From: Nostoc sp. GT001
Lineage (GTDB): Bacteria > Cyanobacteriota > Cyanobacteriia > Cyanobacteriales > Nostocaceae
Length of the DNA stretch: 64,000 nucleotides
NCBI RefSeq assembly: GCF_030382115.1
Contig: NZ_JAUDRJ010000003.1
Coordinates: 4,573,088 to 4,637,087, forward strand
Reading direction: 5' to 3'
Shown: in pieces, positions 1 to 6,434 of the stretch
Position numbering within the stretch: the first letter of the stretch is position 1
Layout: every line of letters begins with the position of its first letter
Program-made: the position numbers and the translations under genes
Notes under the pieces: model-generated
Told to the model about the DNA's origin: nothing
The model's database searches: none
What the model saw: only the letters and a program-made list of their open reading frames with translations

Positions 1-449
1 AGTGGCTTTTGAGATTTATTTCTTTTTTTTGATTTAGATTTATCTTTAATATTTAGTTGTTGTGAGGTATCATCACTCGTTTTTTTATCAATCCGATTTG
101 GCAGTATCTCTGGATTACTGTCTTTTACTAATTCATTATTATTAACATGACTATTTTCTGAGAGAGCTATTGAATCAAAAAAATCAGATTCAAGCAATGG
201 CAAATCACTATTTATATCTTGATTATCCCAACCTATTAATGGTTGTATCGATGCTTCATGTTCACGAGATAAGAAAATTTTAGAGGATTTAACTAATGGT
301 AGTTTAGTTTGTATGGGACTAAGAAAATTACTTCGTGAATGCAGAGAATGAGACTGTTTTCTCAATGCCATTCTATCAGAAGTAGATAATGATGATATTA
401 TTCCCAAGGGATGAATATTGTTTCCTAGTGGAGATTGAATAATTTGCAT
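1..449 (-). CDS. Partial hypothetical protein of the eCIS locus
   Basis: An open frame begins at an ATG at 449 and stays open to the left edge, giving at least 149 residues with the C-terminus missing. It lies on the same strand as the tube gene and 23 bases after its end. The sequence is polar and probably disordered, and the visible end is rich in Lys and Ser (KSKSKKRNK). I see no signal peptide, membrane segment or recognisable fold. Its position directly after a contractile-tail tube gene suggests an eCIS structural or accessory protein, but that is inference from context only. Confidence 0.5.
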   Translation of the reverse strand, partial: MQIIQSPLGNNIHPLGIISSLSTSDRMALRKQSHSLHSRSNFLSPIQTKLPLVKSSKIFLSREHEASIQPLIGWDNQDINSDLPLLESDFFDSIALSENSHVNNNELVKDSNPEILPNRIDKKTSDDTSQQLNIKDKSKSKKRNKSQKP

Positions 450-472
450 AGTTATCGTTGAAAAATAGCCAT

Positions 473-998
473 TTAGCTAGAAACGAAATATCCACTTTTT
501 TGATTCCGTTGTACAGCAGTGCCTCCTCCTGTAGACCTTGCAACTTGTAAACCTTCATAAGCTAAAGTTAATTCTTCAATGGCAACAGCCTTACCATCTG
601 CTTGGAGTGCAGGTGTTTTCCAGGTTATAGGAATAGCACCAATCAAAGTCCAACTCATCATCGTTTCACCAAGCTTGATTGAAAATCAGAATATTGACAT
701 TACGTCGAGATGTTTTCTTTTTTTCATCAAAAACTGCATTCATCCAGTTCCAAAAACCTGGATGATCGGTAACTCCACGTTTAAGAGTTATGTCTGCAAA
801 TTCTGTATGACCTAAATAAATTCTTTGTTGGTCGTTGACACCACCTTCCTGAAACACATTTTTCTTAATTTGAATACTTAATCCTGTACATTCCGCAAAA
901 GATGCAGCAATAGAACTGTCTATTTCTACGTAGAAACGATTAGTAGTAACATAATTTAATTCGTGAGTAATATTGCCGTTATTAGCGCCTGTAGCCAT
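473..998 (-). pseudogene. Contractile-tail tube protein (gp19/Afp1-like), frameshifted
   Basis: Tube proteins of phage tails and of extracellular contractile injection systems polymerise into the inner tube. The first frame (998 to 666) carries the N-terminal part: TNRFYVEID, then FAECTGLS, then HPGFWNWMN. It stops right after NILIFNQAW. A second frame (661 to 473) continues with MMSWTLIGAIPITW and VAIEELTLAYEGL, the usual end of this family. Dropping one T:A pair at 671-672 restores NQAGETMMSW, so one extra base splits a gene of about 175 residues. The start at 998 overlaps the upstream stop as TGATG and has AAAGGTGG before it; an ATG at 1007 is an alternative. A sequencing error is possible. 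Confidence 0.8.
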
Positions 999-1237
999 CA
1001 CAACCACCTTTGAGAATTATAATTACCGAGTCTTTCGCGCTGCGATCGCAAGTCTTCTAGTAAAAGTTTATATACGCGTTCTGCGAGTTCGTTCAGCAGC
1101 AGTGAGTTGTTGAGATATTTACTTGCCGTTTTAGCCGCCTTCCTAGCATCAGAAGTCACTGAAACTCCTGCGTAGCCAGCAGTACCACCAACATCTCCAT
1201 CGAACGTGAAAAGATTTTGTTGCTGATTTGAGTCCAT
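998..1237 (-). CDS. Small eCIS-locus protein, function unknown
   Basis: This 79-residue protein is encoded just upstream of the tube gene on the same strand and overlaps it by one base, which suggests translational coupling. It has a GGGAG ribosome-binding site 11 bases before the ATG. The N-terminal half is Gly/Ser-rich, and the C-terminal half is a predicted amphipathic helix containing LAERVYKLLLEDLRSQRERLG. Similar short proteins with a charged helix ending in an ER-G motif are, as I recall, often next to tube genes in eCIS loci. I cannot assign a role beyond that context. Confidence 0.6.
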   Translation of the reverse strand: MDSNQQQNLFTFDGDVGGTAGYAGVSVTSDARKAAKTASKYLNNSLLLNELAERVYKLLLEDLRSQRERLGNYNSQRWL

Positions 1238-1328
1238 AAATTAAAAAACTCTCCCTAAATCCAGGCTAAAGGTACTGCATCAGAATCAAAAGTAGCCAAA
1301 AGTCGAACTTAAGTTTTTATCTAAATTT

Positions 1329-1440
1329 AGACTTTCGACAAATTGTGTTGTGAGTGCGATCGCAGTATTCTAGATTGTTAGTAAGAGCAAAATATTTATC
1401 TAGCTACTGCTTGGGCAACCAGGAAAAGAAAATGAGAGAA
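1329..1440 (+). repeat. Upstream copy of a duplicated leader region
   Basis: This stretch (GACTTTCGACAAATTGT, a GTGCGATCGC site, ATATTTATC, a GGGCAACCAGGA ribosome-binding region, ATGAGAGAAC) is matched element by element at about 2741-2854 before the next gene. The parallel shows that the two downstream genes arose by tandem duplication, and it argues that translation of the first starts at the ATG at 1432. Confidence 0.7.
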
Positions 1441-2691
1441 CACGTCAGCCGAGAGAAAAAAACTACTACAGGCTTCTCAATTCCATCCCTGAAACACCCA
1501 ACACACGGTTTTGGTTTGGAGTCGTCGGCAATTTCACGCCAAGCGGTTCCAAAAATACAACCACTCCATAAACCACTGACTCACGATATCAGTCGCATAC
1601 CACTTCATACCCAAGCAAAACTCTCAATTAGCCAGCCTGAAGACAAATACGAACAGGAAGCCGATAGCGTCGCACAGCAGATGAAATCTCTGGACATACA
1701 ACGACAACAAGCGCCAGAGGATGAGGAAGAATTACAGATGAAGCCGATGGTGCAGCGATCGCCGATGTTAATGATAGGTAGCGAAAAAAGAGAACCTATA
1801 ATCCAGCGAGATATCGAAAATGCTACCTATGACAAATCCGATCCAACAAGCGCCGAGGCATCTAAGGCTTTCTTCACAGCCTATAATGAAACTGTTCAAA
1901 AGGCATATAACTATGCAATCACCGTACCTAATTTAGGAGGTTATGGGGAATTGAACGGTTATACCAAACTTTGGGTTCAAAAGTGGAATGAACATTTATC
2001 GCAAAAGCGCCCGAAGTTGATGGCAGCAGCCTTTGGATATGTAATCGAATCATTGGTGAGTGACTCAAACTCGGAGTTTCATCCCAACATATCTGGAGAG
2101 TATTCAGTGGATACACAGGTAACGGTGGGTGGAACCCGTCCTGATTTAGTTTTGCGGTTAAAAAAAGGAAGCAACTATATTGCATGGCTAGACCTAACAG
2201 CCTCAGATAGTGTTGACCATATTTACACGAAGGATAATTGGTCTTTAAAAGTTAGCAATTTTGCAGAAGTTACCTATCCTTCTCTTGATCTTGGCACTTT
2301 AGCCTTCATGCAACAAAATAAAGACAATAAGGGCGGAATAAGCGAAGCGGATCTCAAAACAAGATTGGCTGCTGCTCAGGCAGAGTATGGAAAACGTAAA
2401 GAGCAATGGAAGGAGCTTGGTCAAAAGTTTGCTTTCAATCAGATTTGGAAAGAAATGAAGAAGAGTCGCGAGACCTTAAGTATGATGCCAGAATATCCAC
2501 GACAATTTATTTTGGAGAAACTAAAGAACGAATTCCAGGTTGCTGAATTAGATGAAAAGCTAGTGCCAAGTATCTTAATTGCTATGGGCGTATCGGCAAC
2601 ACCTTGGGGCTATACAACGGGATATAGCAGCAGTGAAAAAGCAGGTGAGGCATGGCTGATAGATAATGCGCCTGCTGAAGCTTCAACTTGA
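1432..2691 (+). CDS. eCIS cargo-type protein with leader and unknown C-terminal domain
   Basis: I place the start at 1432 (419 residues) rather than 1354. That ATG follows AGGAAAAG and matches the start of the paralogue at 2845. Residues 1-90 form the leader found in front of DUF4157 proteins in eCIS loci (HDISRIPLHTQAKLSISQPEDKYEQEAD). An acidic stretch EDEEELQM follows. The HExxH peptidase core of DUF4157 is absent. Instead, residues 130-419 form a separate domain with RPD (236-238), WLDLT (252-256) and a following HIYTK. The spacing is reminiscent of a PD-(D/E)xK nuclease fold, but the usual Lys is replaced, so this is only a suggestion. The context favours an effector loaded into the injection system. 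Confidence 0.6.
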   Translation: MREHVSREKKTTTGFSIPSLKHPTHGFGLESSAISRQAVPKIQPLHKPLTHDISRIPLHTQAKLSISQPEDKYEQEADSVAQQMKSLDIQRQQAPEDEEELQMKPMVQRSPMLMIGSEKREPIIQRDIENATYDKSDPTSAEASKAFFTAYNETVQKAYNYAITVPNLGGYGELNGYTKLWVQKWNEHLSQKRPKLMAAAFGYVIESLVSDSNSEFHPNISGEYSVDTQVTVGGTRPDLVLRLKKGSNYIAWLDLTASDSVDHIYTKDNWSLKVSNFAEVTYPSLDLGTLAFMQQNKDNKGGISEADLKTRLAAAQAEYGKRKEQWKELGQKFAFNQIWKEMKKSRETLSMMPEYPRQFILEKLKNEFQVAELDEKLVPSILIAMGVSATPWGYTTGYSSSEKAGEAWLIDNAPAEAST

Positions 2692-2740
2692 ATAAGTGCG
2701 ATCGCCCGATACTATAAAAATTGGGTTGCCGAAAATTTAG

Positions 2741-2854
2741 ACTTTCGATGAATTGTATTAAAAGTGCGATCGCTGTACTCTGATTAAAGATATCAACTAG
2801 CATAGATATTTATCCACCGACTGATCGGGCATCAGGAGAAGTACATGAGAGAAC
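2741..2854 (+). repeat. Downstream copy of the duplicated leader region
   Basis: This is the partner of 1329-1440: GACTTTCGATGAATTGT, a GTGCGATCGC site, ATATTTATC, GGGCATCAGGAGA, then ATGAGAGAAC. Spacing and order are kept while the bases have diverged, as expected for an old tandem duplication carrying promoter and leader with the gene. Confidence 0.7.
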
Positions 2855-3594
2855 GCGTAAGTCAGCCCAAAAAAGCAACCACTGCTTCCTTCTCAATACC
2901 TGCACTCAAACAACCGACGCGTGGTTTTGGTTTAGATTCCCCTAGTGCTTCGTCCCAAGCAGTTCCATCGGTGCAACCTCTTAACAAACCACTAATGCAC
3001 GACATTAGTCGCATATCACTGCGTCCCCAAACAAAACTCACTGTTAACCAGCCAGGAGATGTTTACGAGCAGGAAGCTGATAGAGTAGCACAGCAGGTAA
3101 TGCAGACGATGAGTGAGCCTGTAAGTAAGCAGTCTGTGCAACGGGAAGCATTGCCAGAGGAAGAAGAAGAATTACAAATGAAATCTCTGGCAGATACCAA
3201 TATTTCGCTACAACGGGAAGCATTGCCAGAGGAAGAAGAAGAATTACAAATGAAATCTCTGGCGGATACCAATATTTCCCTGCAACGTCAGGGTGGTGGA
3301 GTTGCAGCCACATCTGATCTAGAAACTTCAATCCAACAGGAACGGGGAAGCGGACAGCCACTCTCAGACGATATCCGGCAACCAATGGAACAATCTTTTG
3401 GGACTGACTTTAGTAGTGTCAAAATCCACACAGATAGCCGCTCTGACCAACTCAACCAATCCATCCAGGCTCGTGCCTTCACTACAGGACAGGATATATT
3501 CTTCCGTCAAGGAGAATATGCTCCAGAGAGTCATGGAGGAAAGGAATTACTTGCCCATGAGTTAACTCACGTTGTCCAACAAAATGGCAGGTGA
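2845..3594 (+). CDS. DUF4157-type eCIS-associated protein, ends just after HELTH
   Basis: The 249-residue protein carries the same leader as its upstream paralogue (SISRISLRP-like segment, LTVNQPGDVYEQEADRVAQQ). Two identical 24-residue units with PEEEEELQM follow, then a DUF4157 domain: RQPMEQSFGTDFSSVKIHTD, ARAFTTGQDIFF and LLAHELTHVVQQ, with HELTH at 238-242 as the zinc-peptidase-like motif. The family often continues into an effector domain, but this protein stops seven residues after the motif. Its last 33 bases overlap the 3' end of the convergent LysR gene. It is either a stand-alone DUF4157 accessory or a truncated cargo protein. The start at 2845 has AGGAGA eight bases upstream. Confidence 0.75.
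   Translation: MRERVSQPKKATTASFSIPALKQPTRGFGLDSPSASSQAVPSVQPLNKPLMHDISRISLRPQTKLTVNQPGDVYEQEADRVAQQVMQTMSEPVSKQSVQREALPEEEEELQMKSLADTNISLQREALPEEEEELQMKSLADTNISLQRQGGGVAATSDLETSIQQERGSGQPLSDDIRQPMEQSFGTDFSSVKIHTDSRSDQLNQSIQARAFTTGQDIFFRQGEYAPESHGGKELLAHELTHVVQQNGR
3139..3282 (+). repeat. Two tandem 72-bp units in the DUF4157 gene
   Basis: The units 3139-3210 and 3211-3282 are nearly identical, and each encodes a 24-residue block with REALPEEEEELQMKSLADTN. A third unit begins (CAACG) and diverges at once. The length is a multiple of three, so the frame is kept. Confidence 0.9.
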
Positions 3595-4539
3595 CGAAGG
3601 CGATCGCTGCTGGTCAATTTGCAGTGGAATATTTTCCCGCACTAGTTGCCAAAAATGCTTGATGGGAGGAATTTGCAGACGGTCTTGAGTTGTCACCATA
3701 ACTACCCGACGAGTCAAACTCGAACCATCTGCTAAACCACTAGTATTATTGCTAGCTAAAGAACGAATCGCCAGCGTAGGGTCAAGACGTGCTTCTAGTA
3801 ACGCTGATTGAGGTAGCAAAGCTATCAGTTCTCCTTGGCGCACGACTCCCCGGAAGGCATCTAGGGTATTTACCTCTAAAGCCGACTGGAGTGTAGCTTC
3901 CATTCGCTCAAATCTATCTTGGATTAAGCGTTGCATCCCATAACCATCTTTAAAAACCACTTGGGGATAACGAATTAGCTCCGACCAAGGGACGCATTCA
4001 TATTGTGCTAGAGGATGATTGGCTGCGGTTAAAACTTCTATAGGTTCATCATAAAGTACTTCTACCACCATTTCTCTACTAGTGGTTAAAAAGCGATTAT
4101 TCATCACAATTGCTAAATCTACCAATCCATCTTTGAGGACTTTCAGGGCGCGATCGCTCCCCAATGAAGTCACTCGCAATTGCACATCTGGATAATCATG
4201 ACAAAATTTTTGCAACACTGGTGGTAAGTAAGATCCACAGAGAGAGTGAATTACGGCAATGCAAAGTTCTGGTTGCTTTCCGGCGATTAAATCGGCTAAT
4301 TCTTCTGTAGCAGTCTGCCACTCTTGACAAATTTTGCGAACGCGGGGTAACAAACGTTCGCCTCCTAGTGTCAGTTTGGCATGAGTGCTTCTGTGAAACA
4401 GTTCTATCCCCAAATCTGCTTCTAATGCTTGGATTTGGCGACTAATCGTCGATTGGGTAACACCAGATGTTCGCGCTGCTTGTTGAAAGCTGCCAGTTTG
4501 GGCGATCGCTAGAAAGGCTTGCAACTGCTCTAGGCGCAT
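3562..4539 (-). CDS. ntcB: LysR-type regulator, probable NtcB
   Basis: This is a full-length 325-residue LysR-family transcription factor. The winged helix-turn-helix is at residues 1-60 (QLQAFLAIAQTGSFQQAAR, VTQSTISRQIQALE), followed by a periplasmic-binding-protein-like effector domain. In cyanobacteria NtcB activates nitrate-assimilation genes when nitrate or nitrite is present. Three things point to NtcB: the N-terminal MRLEQLQAFLAIA sequence, which I recall from NtcB proteins; the position 4 kb from nirA; and a perfect NtcA-activated promoter upstream. Its 3' end overlaps the convergent DUF4157 gene. It could be another LysR paralogue, but the promoter makes a nitrogen role likely. Confidence 0.75.
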   Translation of the reverse strand: MRLEQLQAFLAIAQTGSFQQAARTSGVTQSTISRQIQALEADLGIELFHRSTHAKLTLGGERLLPRVRKICQEWQTATEELADLIAGKQPELCIAVIHSLCGSYLPPVLQKFCHDYPDVQLRVTSLGSDRALKVLKDGLVDLAIVMNNRFLTTSREMVVEVLYDEPIEVLTAANHPLAQYECVPWSELIRYPQVVFKDGYGMQRLIQDRFERMEATLQSALEVNTLDAFRGVVRQGELIALLPQSALLEARLDPTLAIRSLASNNTSGLADGSSLTRRVVMVTTQDRLQIPPIKHFWQLVRENIPLQIDQQRSPSSPAILLDNVS

Positions 4540-4575
4540 TTTTATGTAGCCTGAATTACATTTATCAGTTTTATT

Positions 4576-4617
4576 AAGTTAACGGATTTTTATCCACAAT
4601 TTAGTATAGTTTGTTAC
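4576..4617 (-). promoter_or_regulatory. NtcA-activated promoter of ntcB
   Basis: On the minus strand, GTA-N8-TAC (4604-4617) is followed after 22 bases by TAACTT (4581-4576), which fits TAN3T. This is the classical class-II NtcA promoter layout. The start codon lies 36 bases further downstream. Confidence 0.75.
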
Positions 4618-4712
4618 AGCTTTTTTTATATGATTGACATTTAAGTAAATCAGATTTGACCGCCTTTGTCCTGAATGATGCGCTTTGCACCGATTTTTTC
4701 GGTAAATTTCGC

Positions 4713-4752
4713 CAAAAAAATAATAGAGGGCACAAACTAAATTTGTACCCTC
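4713..4752 (-). terminator. Intrinsic terminator after the Gly/Thr-repeat gene
   Basis: An 11-bp stem with one mismatch (GAGGG-ACAAA arms, 4726-4736 and 4742-4752) and a five-base loop is followed on the minus strand by TATTATTTTTTT. It lies 17 bases past the stop codon at 4770. Confidence 0.8.
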
Positions 4753-4769
4753 CTAGAGTGTGGTAAATA

Positions 4770-5588
4770 CTATTTTCTGGAGCGAGAACCTGCTACTTCA
4801 TCAGGATCGCTATAAGCCCGGACTTTTTCGCGATTACGCAGTCCAGCTAAACCAGCTAGACCAAGTAAACCTAGCCAACCAAAATTGAAACCGCGATCGC
4901 TAGGTCTTTCGGAAGTTACGACGCCTGTATTCCTGTTAGTACCTGTGGCATCAGTGCCCGTGCCTGTAGTATCGGTACCTGTTGTTCCAGTACCTGTAGT
5001 ATCAGTACCTGTAGTATCAGTACCTGTTGTTCCAGTACCTGTGGTATCAGTACCAGTGCCAGTGCCTGTTGTTCCAGTATCTGTGGTATCAGTACCAATG
5101 CCAGTGCCTGTTGTTCCAGTACCTGTGGTATCAGTACCAGTGCCAGTGCCTGTTGTTCCAGTACCTGTGCCAGTACCTGTTGTTCCAGCACCAGCACCAG
5201 TACCTGTTGTTCCAGCACCAGTGCCAGTACCTGTTGTTCCAGTACCAGCACCAGTACCTGTTGTTCCAGTACCAGCACCAGTACCTGTTGTTCCAGTACC
5301 AGCACCAGTACCTGTTGTTCCAGCACCAGTGCCAGTACCTGTTGTTCCAGTACCAGCGCCAGTACCTGTTGTTCCAGTACCTGTTGTTCCAGCACCAGTG
5401 CCAGTACCTGTTGTTCCAGTACCAGTGCCAGTGCCTGAGCCAGTGCTACCACTGGAGCTTCCGCTACCGGAGCCTCCACTGCCGGAACCTCCACTTTGGG
5501 CAGAAACTGAAGGAGGTAAGGATACAGAAGCGAAACTGATGGCAAAGACAGTAGCTAAAACAGCTTTAGATAAATCGAAAGGCTTCAT
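4770..5588 (-). CDS. Secreted Gly/Thr-repeat protein with C-terminal anchor motif
   Basis: The 272-residue protein has a signal peptide (about residues 1-30, ending VSAQS), a Ser/Gly stretch, and about 170 residues of GTGTTGTGAGTG-type low complexity. The C-terminal segment contains FGWLGLLGLAGLAGLRNREK. That hydrophobic segment with basic residues resembles the WGxxGxxG anchoring tail of cyanobacterial exported proteins, so the repeat is probably displayed outside the inner membrane. Because the repeat unit is a multiple of three and low in A/T stops, several other frames across it are also open; the signal peptide, tail and terminator support this one. Its function is unknown and its place inside the nitrate region may be incidental. 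Confidence 0.7.
   Translation of the reverse strand: MKPFDLSKAVLATVFAISFASVSLPPSVSAQSGGSGSGGSGSGSSSGSTGSGTGTGTGTTGTGTGAGTTGTGTTGTGAGTGTTGTGTGAGTTGTGAGTGTTGTGAGTGTTGTGAGTGTTGTGTGAGTTGTGAGAGTTGTGTGTGTTGTGTGTDTTGTGTTGTGIGTDTTDTGTTGTGTGTDTTGTGTTGTDTTGTDTTGTGTTGTDTTGTGTDATGTNRNTGVVTSERPSDRGFNFGWLGLLGLAGLAGLRNREKVRAYSDPDEVAGSRSRK
4924..5440. repeat. GC-balanced tandem repeat, 27-bp and shorter units
   Basis: The region is built from variants of CCTGTTGTTCCAGTACC followed by AGCACCAGTA. The commonest period is 27 bp (nine residues), with 18-, 30- and 36-bp variants nearer the gene's 3' end. The array is in frame with the Gly/Thr-repeat gene and is likely to vary in copy number between strains. Confidence 0.85.
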
Positions 5589-6434
5589 GCTTATGGTTCC
5601 TTTTATGTTCTAGATTTGTGTGGTTAATTGATTTACAAAAGCAATATTGTCTCTTCAATCCACTACTAAATTAGGTAAATTCTGACAAGATAGATTGAAG
5701 AGTGTTTTACTTAGCTTCTTCTGGAAAAGTCGAAAGGATTTGAAGATATCACAACAACTTACTATTCGTCACATTAAGCAAAATAACTCATAATCAGTAA
5801 TTACTATTTCAGGATTAAGAACCTACGAAAAAATTCGCTTTTTCAGAAAAATAGAAACTAAATATTGTATTTACTTCTATTTCTTCTATTTTATTTAATT
5901 ACTTATTATGAATTATTTTGTTCCTGTTAGATAGTATGAGTGTTAGTTTTTTGTCGGACTTCTACTTAACTAAAAACTTTATACAGCCAGATGCTGCTAG
6001 CAGTTGAGATTCTATTAAGAATACTTCACAATATTATTTCACCTGAGAACTTATAACTTCATACTCCAGGTGTGTCTTGCTTTAGACTTAAGGAATACTT
6101 TTATATGAAGGGGAAGGGGGAAAGGGGAAAGGTAAAAACCTCGCCCGACGTTAAGCGAAATAATCCTTGTATTTTGGGTCAGGTAAAAACCTCGCCACGT
6201 TAGGGCGACTCTATTCATCCCTTTTCCCCTTCCCCTTTACCCTTTCCCCTTTTATTGTCAGTTCAGTAGGATGGCATAAATAATTAAAGGTTTGTAGCAA
6301 AGATTTTAATCCTCTCTTCTCTACGAAAGGTTGCACTTCTCTACGTTCGCGCAGCGTGCCGTAGGCAAGTGGTACGACTCCTCTCAGTGACCACGCTAAC
6401 GAGACGCTACGCGATTAAAAGTTGACACTGAAAT
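5589..6434. other. Intergenic region between repeat gene and HEAT gene
   Basis: I find no convincing gene in these 846 bases. The first 500 are AT-rich and should hold the promoter of the minus-strand repeat gene. Position 6104-6255 is a structured element listed separately. Position 6330-6415 is a mosaic of Nostoc short repeats (CTCTACG, GCGCAGCGTGCCGTAGG, ACGAGACGCTACGCG). Confidence 0.6.
6104..6255. repeat. Inverted polypurine element with internal direct repeat
   Basis: The left arm (GAAGGGGAAGGGGGAAAGGG) and the right arm (the complementary CCCCTTCCCCTTTACCC pattern at 6218-6252) bracket two copies of GGTAAAAACCTCGCC at about 6131 and 6182. The whole can fold into a long stem. It looks like a non-coding mobile or palindromic repeat of the Nostoc type. 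Confidence 0.6.

Noticed and set aside
376..558. Minus-strand open frame of 60 codons overlapping the end of the tube gene
   Set aside because: It overlaps the tube C-terminus in another frame and the result is AT-driven low-complexity sequence (NNIIIIYF).
1354..1431. Upstream start of the first cargo-type gene
   Set aside because: The duplicated paralogue starts at the equivalent of 1432, which also has the ribosome-binding site.
4885..5613. Long plus-strand Val/Pro-repeat frame opposite the Gly/Thr-repeat gene
   Set aside because: It is a by-product of the in-frame DNA repeat. The other strand has a signal peptide, anchor tail and terminator.
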